Source: an uncultured Candidatus Puniceispirillum sp. (GTDB lineage Bacteria > Pseudomonadota > Alphaproteobacteria > Puniceispirillales > Puniceispirillaceae). From it: 49,889 nt of DNA. The stretch spans positions 1 through 49,889 of the forward strand of contig CAJJBY010000013.1 of assembly GCA_905182545.1 (NCBI GenBank), read 5' to 3'. A program made the translations under genes and the position numbers. Numbering within the stretch: position 1 is the first letter of the stretch; each line of letters begins with the position of its first letter. Shown here piece by piece: positions 1-6,679 of this stretch. The notes below the pieces were generated by a model that saw only the letters and a list, made by a program, of their open reading frames with translations, searched no databases and was not told where the DNA came from.

Positions 1-264
1 AGATACAATCGTGGTTCATCCAGCAATGCCAACTCCGCTTCAGCTGCTATCAACAAGTGGCTAAAGCCTAGAGTGCCGGATAATTGTGTCATCCACTCAT
101 TCAGACATTCCATGCGAGATAGGCTTCGTGCTGTTGAATGTCCATCAGACATCATTGACGCTATTGGTGGATGGACAACAACTGGAGTAGGGCAGAGATA
201 TGGAACTGGGCAGCCGTTAGAGGTAAAAGCTAAGTGGATGGGCCGACTTGTTGACCAAGATTGA
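1..264 (+). CDS. Tyrosine recombinase/integrase, C-terminal fragment
   Basis: The frame is open from base 1, so the gene starts before the window and only its last 87 residues are present. The visible part is the end of the catalytic domain of a phage/island-type tyrosine recombinase: HSFRH (the His-x-x-Arg box), then GGW at the position of the usual G-H/W box, then GQRYG carrying the likely nucleophilic tyrosine. It would cut and rejoin DNA at attachment sites. It is not an integron integrase by its motifs. It lies just outside the left 90-bp inverted repeat, so it is the natural candidate to have acted on that site. Family assignment is firm; the target site is inferred. Confidence 0.85.
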   Translation, partial: RYNRGSSSNANSASAAINKWLKPRVPDNCVIHSFRHSMRDRLRAVECPSDIIDAIGGWTTTGVGQRYGTGQPLEVKAKWMGRLVDQD

Positions 265-667
265 GAATACGTTCGCCTTCAAGCATTCTAATCCTGTTGG
301 AACCTTTAATTTCGTTAAGTTCAGCTTTCATAATAGACATGATTTTGTCAGCTTCAGATTTTGAAGTGAAACGTGAAACAACAAAACATGAATTTGAGGC
401 GGTTCTGAATATTTCACCACTCAATTGCCCAGCGGCAATATTCTTTGGTAGCAAGTCTTTCTCAACGAAAGCCATTAGCATCTTGAATTGAAGGTCTGAC
501 TGAGCCGTAATCTCAGCAACTCTTACATACATATTGTCCACCCAAGTTGACTGCTGCAAATAATATGCTTGCAAATCAATTGAGTAGTTCAATTGGGACA
601 CGAGAAATGGTGCGGCCGAGAAGTGGTTATGTGCCACTCTAGATGCACCACTTGTAGTGCTATACAA
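230..667 (-). CDS. Hypothetical protein, start inside the left 90-bp repeat
   Basis: An open frame of 145 codons runs against the integrase and overlaps its last 35 bases. I do not recognise the product. It is a mixed charged/hydrophobic protein with no obvious signal peptide or membrane helix, and its middle and C-terminal parts (for example AFVEKDLLPKN and SEADKIMSIMKAEL) read like a soluble helical protein. The first possible start is TTG within the left copy of the 90-bp inverted repeat; an internal ATG at 532 is a better-looking alternative. Its N-terminal codons therefore come from repeat DNA, and the original 5' end may have been replaced by recombination. It could also be non-coding. 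Confidence 0.4.
   Translation of the reverse strand: MYSTTSGASRVAHNHFSAAPFLVSQLNYSIDLQAYYLQQSTWVDNMYVRVAEITAQSDLQFKMLMAFVEKDLLPKNIAAGQLSGEIFRTASNSCFVVSRFTSKSEADKIMSIMKAELNEIKGSNRIRMLEGERILNLGQQVGPST
608..623 (-). other. tRNA 3'-end-like 16-mer (left)
   Basis: Read on the minus strand this ends CGGCCGCACCA after a 5-nt CTTCT block: the layout of a T-stem 3' strand, acceptor 3' strand, discriminator and CCA. No T-loop or remaining tRNA follows, so it is a fragment only. It lies 20 bases outside the left 90-bp repeat and has a counterpart in the same relative place on the right. A tRNA-derived attachment site is my inference. Confidence 0.35.
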
Positions 668-732
668 GCAATAGCCTAGATTCTTACATGTGCTTGTTCA
701 TGTCAACAGGCACATATTTGTCTACCGTTTTG
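643..732 (+). repeat. Left copy of 90-bp perfect inverted repeat
   Basis: All 90 bases are the exact reverse complement of 6556-6645; the match stops abruptly at both ends (642/6646 and 733/6555 differ). Weaker similarity continues outward for about 35 bases to the tRNA-like 16-mers. The repeat contains its own small palindromes, including ATGTGC...GCACAT around a 16-base loop. It bounds the accessory module with the right copy and may be an attachment or inversion site. Confidence 0.95.
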
Positions 733-1230
733 TCTACCCTTTAGAAATCTTCGGGTAATGGAATAGACCTATATATCCTTATCGTTATCAGTACAGAGTA
801 AGTGACCAGCTAAGTGATATCTGAGTTTCTACTGAGTACAGGGTAAGTGGGTGTTAGGTGATATTCCATTAATCTATAAATACACTTAGCTAGTCACTTA
901 AACTGCATTAGCAAAGTTAATATGATAGCTACCCATGCGTGGGCCAGTGCCACCTATCCGGATATATATTCATGTGCTGTTACACAGATTAGGTGAATAG
1001 CTAGGTAACCATTTTAGTTGTCTTTGATGACAGTTACATGAGTAGCTAATGTGGTTAGTTACTATGTGTAATAGAAGACCTGAGCATGGCGATTTAAGAT
1101 GTGGTGAGGGACAGTTAAAGCTTGTTTATGGCGTTTTTTTAAAGTTTGTTTAAACTGCTGCTTGCAAGTAAATAAAAACCTGCATGTCCTGCGTTGGCTA
1201 GTGAACGATATCAATTGAGGTGCAAAGACT
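733..1230 (+). promoter_or_regulatory. Intergenic region with AGCTA repeats upstream of the Crp-type gene
   Basis: No gene is seen here. The region is AT-rich and contains a near-perfect inverted pair, 799-816 (taagtgaccagctaagtg) and 883-900, matching at 17 of 18 positions. The pentamer AGCTA recurs five times between about 808 and 1050, far more than expected by chance. The stretch probably holds the promoter and operator sites of the regulator gene that follows; a TGAGG at 1216 is a plausible ribosome binding site. Autoregulation by the Crp-type protein is only a guess, since the repeats do not resemble the classic Crp or Fnr box. Confidence 0.4.
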
Positions 1231-1932
1231 ATGTTGTCATCTGAAACAGGCAAACACGATTTTACCAGAGTAGAGGTATTGTCGTATCTGTCAGATCAGG
1301 AATTGGCTATGTTGCGGGAGCAATGTACCGCATGTGTCTTTAGCGCAGGAAATGTTATCGTTGAGCGCGATGAGCAAGACCAGTCTGTCTATTTTATTAT
1401 GTATGGTCGTGTTCATGTTTTAAATTATTCCAGCGCCGGTCGCATTGTAACTTATGCATCAGTAGCTGAAGGTGGAATGTTTGGTGAAATGGCTGCTATC
1501 GATGGACTGCCAAGGTCGGCATGGGTTTGTGCGGTTAACGATTGTATGGTGATTAAAATAAGTAAAGAAATATTTCTCTCTTATCTCCAAAAAAACCCCA
1601 CATTTTCTATGGCAGTTATGCGTAAATTATCAAAAAATTTACGTGAAATAGACCAGCGCTTGGTTAATATTCTCTCAATGAGGGCTGAACAAAGAGTTTG
1701 CGTCGAAATAATCAGCATGGCTAAACCTACTTCTGTAAAATCAGGATTTTATTGTGTCGTTGAAATGCCAACGCAATCCAATTTTGCAAACTTGGTTGGG
1801 TTGTCACGTGAGACGGTATCGCGCATTCTTGGCCGATTAAGAAGTGATGGCCTGGTAAAAATTTCTGGTGACGGCTTGGACATTCTGGATCGTAAAGGAC
1901 TAGAAAACAGAGCGTTTGGTCAGTCTTTTTAG
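1231..1932 (+). CDS. Crp/Fnr-family transcription regulator
   Basis: A 233-residue protein with the full Crp/Fnr layout: an N-terminal cyclic-nucleotide-binding beta barrel (about residues 15-130, with the phosphate-cassette-like segment FGEMAAIDGLPRSAWV), a long dimer helix, and a C-terminal winged helix-turn-helix (about 170-215; SRETVSRILGRLRSDG is the recognition helix). It lacks the clustered N-terminal cysteines of Fnr, so an iron-sulfur oxygen sensor is unlikely; the effector is unknown. The ATG at 1231 follows a TGAGG sequence. It is the first gene inside the 90-bp inverted repeats and may regulate the cargo genes downstream, which are on the same strand. Confidence 0.85.
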   Translation: MLSSETGKHDFTRVEVLSYLSDQELAMLREQCTACVFSAGNVIVERDEQDQSVYFIMYGRVHVLNYSSAGRIVTYASVAEGGMFGEMAAIDGLPRSAWVCAVNDCMVIKISKEIFLSYLQKNPTFSMAVMRKLSKNLREIDQRLVNILSMRAEQRVCVEIISMAKPTSVKSGFYCVVEMPTQSNFANLVGLSRETVSRILGRLRSDGLVKISGDGLDILDRKGLENRAFGQSF

Positions 1933-2029
1933 GGCTGGACCAAATTTAATCCGTATCGGTAATGTTGGTACACATTATTTTTTTTCAGAAGCCTCAGAAG
2001 GTGGAGCCTCCAGCGACCCATAGAAAACT

Positions 2030-2110
2030 GTGACTCACTCAAGTGCTACAGCCTGTCAGCACCTCTGTATGGCTAGAGACTCTGTGTGAGTCATCTAGAG
2101 TGGGTAGGTT
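2030..2110 (+). repeat. Repeat element A, copy 1
   Basis: This is the main content of the 329-base gap 1933-2261. Two parts recur at 4918-4991: bases 2073-2110 (about 38 nt) occur there inverted, while bases 2030-2048 occur there in the same direction (18 of 19 identical). The element can fold back on itself: TGACTCAC at 2031 pairs with GTGAGTCA near 2086. The rest of the gap (2111-2261) is AT-rich and shows no gene. Confidence 0.75.
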
Positions 2111-2261
2111 ATTTATAATAGATAGGCTGTGTGAGGGGTTGTGGGTAACGAATAGGTTTTTTTGGAAAACGTTTGCAAAAAAGCGTTGTTTATTAAAAAT
2201 CCTAGTTGTGTGATAAGAATTCTTCGCCGCAGGAACTTTAGTTGAATTTGCAGGTTATTGG

Positions 2262-3194
2262 ATGTCTTATCACTATAAAAAATTGTACAACGAAATTCAG
2301 CAAGGCCGGGTTGCTGTCCTAGACAGTGGAGTTTCCACAGAGTTGGAGCGGCAAGGTGCTCCAATGCAAGACTCGCAATGGTCTGGGCGTGTTTCAATTG
2401 ATGCATTTGATATTCTGGTAAACACCCATAAAGCCTATATTGATGCTGGCGCAGATATTATAACCGTCAACAGTTATGCATCCTCACGTTTAGTATTAGG
2501 TGATAGTGTAAACGAATCTCTGATTGAAAAGATTAACAAGAGGAACATTGAGGCGGCTCTTGAAGCAAGGTCAAAAACGGGTGCCAACGAAGTACTAATA
2601 GCTGGGTCTATATCGCATCAGGTGGCATGGCAGCATCTAGACGGGCAAGTTAAACAGCAAATAGATATTCCAGTTTCCAAAGATGAATTAGAGTTCGCAT
2701 TCACTGAGATGCGCGAATTATTTGAAGCGGGTGGCGTAGACCTTTTGCTTTTAGAAATGATGAGTATACCGGCAAGAACGGTACCTCTTTATGAATGCGT
2801 ATCAAATTCGACTTTGCCCGTATGGTGTGGTCTGTCTGCAAAACGTCAAAATCATAAATCTGAAATAACTAGTTTTCACGATGAAAGGGTTCTTTTTGAA
2901 GATAATGTCAAAACCGCAGCCCTTTACAATTTTGACGTGATGGGTGTGATGCATACTGCTGTTGATTTGATTAGTGGCTGCAATTCAATAATAAAGAATT
3001 ATCACAATGGGCCTTTAATGGCATATCCTGACAGTGGATATTTTCAGGCACCAAATTGGCAGTTTGTTGATATCATAACCCCACAAAATTTATTAAACTT
3101 TGCAGAAATATGGCAAATAGAAGGTGTAAAAATATTTGGTGGATGTTGTGGCTTAGGCCCCGAACATACGGGCTTTCTGAGTCGATTGAAGTAA
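2262..3194 (+). CDS. Homocysteine S-methyltransferase-family protein
   Basis: A 310-residue TIM-barrel protein of the MmuM/BHMT family, which moves a methyl group from S-methylmethionine or a betaine to homocysteine to give methionine. The N-terminal LDSGVSTELERQG, the DIITVNSY segment and the C-terminal GGCCGLGP (Cys295, Cys296) are the family marks. The first zinc ligand, normally a cysteine in an Asn-Cys-Thr context, is here His231 in GVMHT. Length is typical. A methyltransferase with altered metal binding, or a relative using another thiol, are both possible. It sits alone between repeat elements A and B within the module. Confidence 0.8.
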   Translation: MSYHYKKLYNEIQQGRVAVLDSGVSTELERQGAPMQDSQWSGRVSIDAFDILVNTHKAYIDAGADIITVNSYASSRLVLGDSVNESLIEKINKRNIEAALEARSKTGANEVLIAGSISHQVAWQHLDGQVKQQIDIPVSKDELEFAFTEMRELFEAGGVDLLLLEMMSIPARTVPLYECVSNSTLPVWCGLSAKRQNHKSEITSFHDERVLFEDNVKTAALYNFDVMGVMHTAVDLISGCNSIIKNYHNGPLMAYPDSGYFQAPNWQFVDIITPQNLLNFAEIWQIEGVKIFGGCCGLGPEHTGFLSRLK

Positions 3195-3274
3195 ATAGTT
3201 TTGTGGTCCCCAATGGATTGCTATCTCAAATCACAAATATTTAATGCCCAACGCGCTCCCTGCCTAGACTCTGA

Positions 3275-3354
3275 TTATTTATTCAACGCCTATTGCAAAA
3301 CCCATTCGTACGAGCAATCCTGTTTAGAGGATTGTGGCGCTGATTAGGCTGCTG
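3275..3354 (+). repeat. Repeat element B, copy 1
   Basis: About 80 bases, similar at roughly 85% to 6055-6134 in the same direction. It begins near TCAACGCCTATTGCAAAA and ends near AGGCTGCTG. It lies between the methyltransferase and BLUF genes. The homology does not extend into the flanking genes, so it behaves as a separate intergenic unit rather than as part of a gene duplication. Confidence 0.85.
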
Positions 3355-3419
3355 TTTTTCAGGAGGTGAAAATCCTCAAAAAGGTGGCGTGTAAGGGTTA
3401 ACATCATTCATGGTGATTA

Positions 3420-3445
3420 CCTTTTCTATGCGCCTATAGAAAAGG
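3420..3445 (+). promoter_or_regulatory. Hairpin masking the BLUF gene ribosome binding site
   Basis: CCTTTTCTAT (3420-3429) and ATAGAAAAGG (3436-3445) are perfect 10-base complements around a 6-base loop. The 3' arm overlaps the start of the AAGGAGG-type Shine-Dalgarno sequence that serves the ATG at 3457. The structure would hide the ribosome binding site when folded, which is the arrangement of a translational switch or RNA thermometer. The hairpin is seen directly; the regulatory role is inferred. Confidence 0.6.
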
Positions 3446-3456
3446 AGGAAGTAAGT

Positions 3457-3864
3457 ATGCAATCAGAACTAAAGCGAGTTGTTTATGTTTCCGAAAAGAC
3501 TGATGTCTCTGATACTACTTTGAAAGATATTATTGCTTCCTCAAAAAAGAACAATCCAGAGGAAGATGTAACTGGATGCTTATTATCTGGAAGCAACTCT
3601 TTCCTTCAACTTCTAGAGGGCCCCACAGAATTCATAGACACATTGTATTCAAAAATAAGCAGAGACAACAGACATGAGAACGTTATAACGCTTTGTGATG
3701 AAAAAATTGATGAGCGTCTCTTCTTATCGTGGTCAATGAAATTGGCTCCATTTGAGAATATGGAGTGGTCCAATGAGAATTTTAACTCCGGCAATTTTTT
3801 AAACATCACCAGTGAAGAAGCCTTGAATATGTTTGTTAGGCTTAATGAGTATACCCGAAAATAG
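3457..3864 (+). CDS. BLUF-domain blue-light sensor
   Basis: A 135-residue stand-alone BLUF protein, expected to bind FAD and switch its hydrogen-bond network under blue light, then act on a partner. The key residues are present at the usual spacing: Tyr10 (VVYVS), Asn33 (KKNNPEEDVTG), Gln51 in FLQLLEG, and Trp92/Met94 in WSMKL. There is no output domain, so it belongs to the short BLUF type that signals through protein contacts. A strong ribosome binding site precedes the start but lies partly inside a hairpin. Its partner is not obvious; the Crp-type regulator in the same module is one possibility. Confidence 0.92.
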   Translation: MQSELKRVVYVSEKTDVSDTTLKDIIASSKKNNPEEDVTGCLLSGSNSFLQLLEGPTEFIDTLYSKISRDNRHENVITLCDEKIDERLFLSWSMKLAPFENMEWSNENFNSGNFLNITSEEALNMFVRLNEYTRK

Positions 3865-3967
3865 CACTTTTACCTTTGCTTTTAAACTTTGCGCTGGAAC
3901 AGCTTAGCTATTTCATTGCGAGAATAAAGCATTTGATTTTGCTTTGCTGTTGGAAAGGTAATCAAAC

Positions 3968-4878
3968 TTGTCATCACGTTCTTGGTTGCTGCTTCTCAGC
4001 CTTGCTTTTATATGGGGTGCATCGTTTTACTTTATTGAGATTGGGTTAATCTATCTGGACCCCTCTTGGCTTGTAAGTGTTCGGCTTTTATTTGGTGCTT
4101 TGCCGTTAGCTTTGTGGTTATTGTTTCAAGAAAAAACTCTTCCAATCAAATTACGTTTTTGGACTTCTGTTATGGTAATGGGTGTCCTTAACAATTTTTT
4201 ACCTTTCAACTTTATAGCCTTTGGCCAGTTGTATGTGACTGGGGGAATGGCTTCTATTGTTAATGCTAACACCGCCTTCATGGGTGTAATTGTTTCTGGT
4301 CTTTTTTTGTCTGGAGAACCAGCAACGTGGAACAGGGTTGTTGGTGTGATGATTGGGGTCACAGGAGTTGCTATAGCAATTGGAATTACCCCTATGTTAC
4401 CTGCGGCGGATGCCAACGATTTATTATTAGGGAGTCTGGCAATTATTGTAGCTACAATAGCTTATGCGTTTGCAGGTGTTTGGGGGAAAATAAAATTAGC
4501 TGAATACTCACCAACTCAAAGTGCAGTAGGTATGCTTATATGTTCTTCAGCTATTTCAGTTTTATGCAGCTTTTTTATCTCTGGGCCACCAAGTCTAACG
4601 ATTATAAACACCCATTTGACCTAATGAAGGTAGTTTTGGGATTGGGTGTGTTAGGAACTGCGCTGGCTTATCCGTTGTATTTCAGAATACTAGAAGTAGC
4701 TGGGTCATCCAATTTGATGCTGGTTACAATAATAGTACCAGTATTTGCGATAATTCTTGACGCCATACTTGTTGAGCCAATTTGTTACAGGGTCTGATTT
4801 ATTTGGCTTCGCCGTAGTGGCTATAGGTCTATTTATTATGGATGGACGATTAAACTATAATCTCTTGAGAAAAGGCTG
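3968..4878 (+). pseudogene. EamA/DMT-family exporter, two compensating frameshifts
   Basis: A drug/metabolite transporter of the inner membrane with about ten helices. The first frame (TTG start at 3968) covers helices 1 to about 7 up to base ~4605; the next part is in another frame to ~4782; the last part (VTGSDLFGFAVVAIGLF) returns to the first frame and stops at 4878. The breaks fit one A lost from an AAAA run near 4606 and one extra T near 4782, so the total length is nearly unchanged. Either the sequence has two errors and the gene is intact, or it is a fresh pseudogene. NNFLPF and TGGMASIVNANTAF are shared with the broken paralogue at 48.6-49.4 kb. The gap 3865-3967 before it holds nothing recognised. 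Confidence 0.8.
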
Positions 4879-4917
4879 ACATTCTCAGATAGTCAAAAGC
4901 CCACCGCAAACACACAC

Positions 4918-4991
4918 AACCTACCCACTCCTGGATGATTCACACAGAGCCTCTAGCGATGCGTAGGTATCTGTGGCTCACTCAAGTGCTA
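4918..4991 (+). repeat. Repeat element A, copy 2
   Basis: Bases 4918-4956 are the inverted counterpart of 2073-2110, and 4973-4991 matches 2030-2048 in the same direction. Relative to copy 1 one part of the element is therefore flipped. It directly abuts repeat C. Together they fill most of the gap 4879-5176 between the EamA and fumarylacetoacetase-family genes; the remainder (5070-5176) is AT-rich and probably holds the promoter of the next gene. Confidence 0.75.
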
Positions 4992-4993
4992 AA

Positions 4994-5069
4994 GGCGTTG
5001 ACTAAATAAGCGCAGCTTTGGCAGTGAACGTATTGCGAACATTGCGAGTGCAATGGCGAACATAGACAT
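4994..5069 (-). repeat. Repeat element C, left inverted copy
   Basis: Its reverse complement matches 5995-6070 at 72 of 76 positions. With that copy it forms inverted repeats around the single gene 5177-5950. It contains an internal palindrome, GCGAACATTGCGAGTGCAAT-type, that can fold. Recognised only as a repeat; no coding potential is claimed. Confidence 0.9.
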
Positions 5070-5176
5070 TATGAATTATCTAATCATTTTCAACTCATCA
5101 CATACGCTGTCATTTCATTAACCGAAGATTTGTACATCTCTTCCAAATAATCACATCTGCTGATACTTTAATCATT

Positions 5177-5950
5177 ATGAAATCTACTCCTTCACCTCGC
5201 CAGATTGAACATTTGGCCCATCGTCAGCTGTTGGACTATCAGTCCAATAATCCTGGCACCTGCTTTTCCGAGCCAGGATTTAACATAACTGTGGCTGCTG
5301 CTTATCATTTGCAAGATGCTGTGAGCAGACTTCGAGTTGAGGCTGGAGAACGCATAATCGGATATAAAGTTGGTTGCACCGGCCCCGGAACAAAAGCCCA
5401 ATTTGGGATTAATGGGCCCATCAGGGGGACTTTGTTTGAAGATGAGGCTCGTCAGAATAATGCTGTTATAAACCCAAATGAATTTTGTCAACTGGCTATC
5501 GAAGGTGAAATGGCAGTCAAAGTTGACGAAGACGGTCAAATCGAGGCAGCTTTCCCTGTAATTGAATTACACAATTTTATATTTCGTGCAGAACAAAAGA
5601 CACTGGCTGAGTTAATTGCAAATAATGGGATAAACGCAGGAATAGTATTGCCCGAAATGAATTGGCAAGACTCAACAAAGTATCTTCATAAAAATGCTCA
5701 ATTAACTCTGTGCATCAATGGTTTGGATATTGGCACAACGGGCCTATGGCCGAGTGATGATGGACCAGGTAAACGAAGATGGTTGAAAAGCAATCTAGAC
5801 GACTACGGCATTAAATTAAATCCGGGCAGCACTGTTCTAGCTGGAACAGCATTGGGTTTGTATCCCGTGAAAAGTGGGGATGAGGTCTCGGTTCATATTG
5901 ATAGGCAGCCATTAGTAAGTTGCACAATCAAAGATTCCCGCACTCTATAG
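5177..5950 (+). CDS. Fumarylacetoacetase/2-keto-4-pentenoate hydratase-family protein
   Basis: A 257-residue protein of the FAH superfamily, close in layout to MhpD/DmpE hydratases and oxaloacetate/4-oxalocrotonate decarboxylases. Visible marks are YKVGCT (about residue 63), the metal-binding region around IEGEMAVKV (about 108-116), and the C-terminal segment LAGTALGLYPVKSGDEV typical of the family fold. These enzymes use a divalent metal to hydrate or cleave a carbon-carbon bond in 2-oxo acids from aromatic breakdown. No pathway partners are nearby, so the substrate is unknown. The gene sits alone between inverted copies of repeat C. Confidence 0.82.
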   Translation: MKSTPSPRQIEHLAHRQLLDYQSNNPGTCFSEPGFNITVAAAYHLQDAVSRLRVEAGERIIGYKVGCTGPGTKAQFGINGPIRGTLFEDEARQNNAVINPNEFCQLAIEGEMAVKVDEDGQIEAAFPVIELHNFIFRAEQKTLAELIANNGINAGIVLPEMNWQDSTKYLHKNAQLTLCINGLDIGTTGLWPSDDGPGKRRWLKSNLDDYGIKLNPGSTVLAGTALGLYPVKSGDEVSVHIDRQPLVSCTIKDSRTL

Positions 5951-5994
5951 GCATTAAGTATGATGAGAATACTCAAATGGTAAAGATAGTTATC

Positions 5995-6070
5995 ATGTCC
6001 ATATTCGCCATTGCACTCGCAATGTTCGCAATGCGTTTACTGCCAAAGCTGCGCTTATTTAGTCAACGCC
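5995..6070 (+). repeat. Repeat element C, right inverted copy
   Basis: Inverted match to 4994-5069 (72 of 76). Its last 16 bases are also the first part of repeat B copy 2, so elements B and C overlap here as one longer composite unit. A short frame through this DNA (5920-6123) is not believed to be a gene because it consists largely of repeat sequence. Confidence 0.9.
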
Positions 6071-6134
6071 TATTGCAAAATCCATTCGCACGAGCAATCG
6101 TATTAGAGGTTTGTGGCGGTTAATCAGGCTGCTG
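6055..6134 (+). repeat. Repeat element B, copy 2
   Basis: Direct copy of 3275-3354 at about 85% identity, with small internal length differences. It follows repeat C without a gap and ends 24 bases before the GTG start of the next gene, so that gene's translation signals lie right at the element's edge. Confidence 0.85.
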
Positions 6135-6158
6135 TTATTGAAGAGATAGGAGTTTAAC

Positions 6159-6566
6159 GTGACCACAGTTGTTTTATTGAAAGTCTTACATTACGTGTCG
6201 CTATTTTTAGCAGGTGGTCTGGGTGTTGCAAATGTGATGCTGTTCAAGAATCACCAAAAAGCTGGAATGCCACCTGCACCACCAGTTCAAAAAACAATGA
6301 TGACATTAGCAAGGCTTGGTCTAATCGCAATCGTCATACTTTGGCTAACCGGAATACCTCTAACTTACAAAGTTTATGGCAGCTTCGATTTAGGTTGGCC
6401 ATTCCACCTGAAGCTATTAGGTGCGACTTCCTTAATTGGTGCAGTGGCTTTTTTGAACCTTCATTTAACAAAACAAGCTAGAGACGGTAATCCACCTAAT
6501 CCAAAAGTGATGAAAATAATTCCTCCAATAGCTAGAGCATCGCTTGTTATTGTAGCAAAACGGTAG
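6159..6566 (+). pseudogene. Small integral membrane protein, 3' end cut by the 90-bp repeat
   Basis: 135 residues with a GTG start after AAGAGATAGGAG. Three hydrophobic segments are visible: about residues 3-27, 49-65 and 82-100; a fourth starts at ARASLVIVA and then stops. The last codons (GCA AAA CGG TAG) lie in the right 90-bp repeat, which begins at 6556. I infer that the natural C-terminal helix was lost when the repeat was placed here. I do not recognise the family. The truncated product may be non-functional. Confidence 0.6.
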
Positions 6567-6645
6567 ACAAATATGTGCCTGTTGACATGAACAAGCACAT
6601 GTAAGAATCTAGGCTATTGCTTGTATAGCACTACAAGTGGTGCAT
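6556..6645 (-). repeat. Right copy of 90-bp perfect inverted repeat
   Basis: Exact reverse complement of 643-732. It starts inside the membrane-protein gene, giving that gene its stop codon, and marks the edge between the AT-richer accessory module and the core chromosome that begins with the cold-shock gene. Confidence 0.95.
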
Positions 6646-6663
6646 TGTAGTGGAACACTCCAA

Positions 6664-6679
6664 CTCCCCGCCCGCACCA
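6664..6679 (+). other. tRNA 3'-end-like 16-mer (right)
   Basis: CTCCCCGCCCGCACCA has the form of a T-stem 3' strand (CTCCC), a 7-base acceptor 3' strand (CGCCCGC) and ACCA. The bases before it do not make a normal T-loop, so no complete tRNA is present. It mirrors the left 16-mer at the same distance outside the 90-bp repeat, which supports an attachment-site origin, but this remains an inference. Confidence 0.4.

Noticed and set aside
5920-6123. Small hydrophobic protein
   Set aside because: The frame is made of repeats C and B; the homologous repeat copies elsewhere do not keep it open.
1933-6158. An integron with attC sites between the module's genes
   Set aside because: The repeats are foldable and lie between genes, but I could not find paired RYYYAAC/GTTRRRY core sites at their ends, and the integrase fragment is of the phage/island type, not IntI.
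608-6679. Complete tRNA genes at the module ends
   Set aside because: Only the last 16 bases look like tRNA; no T-loop, anticodon arm or D-arm can be drawn.
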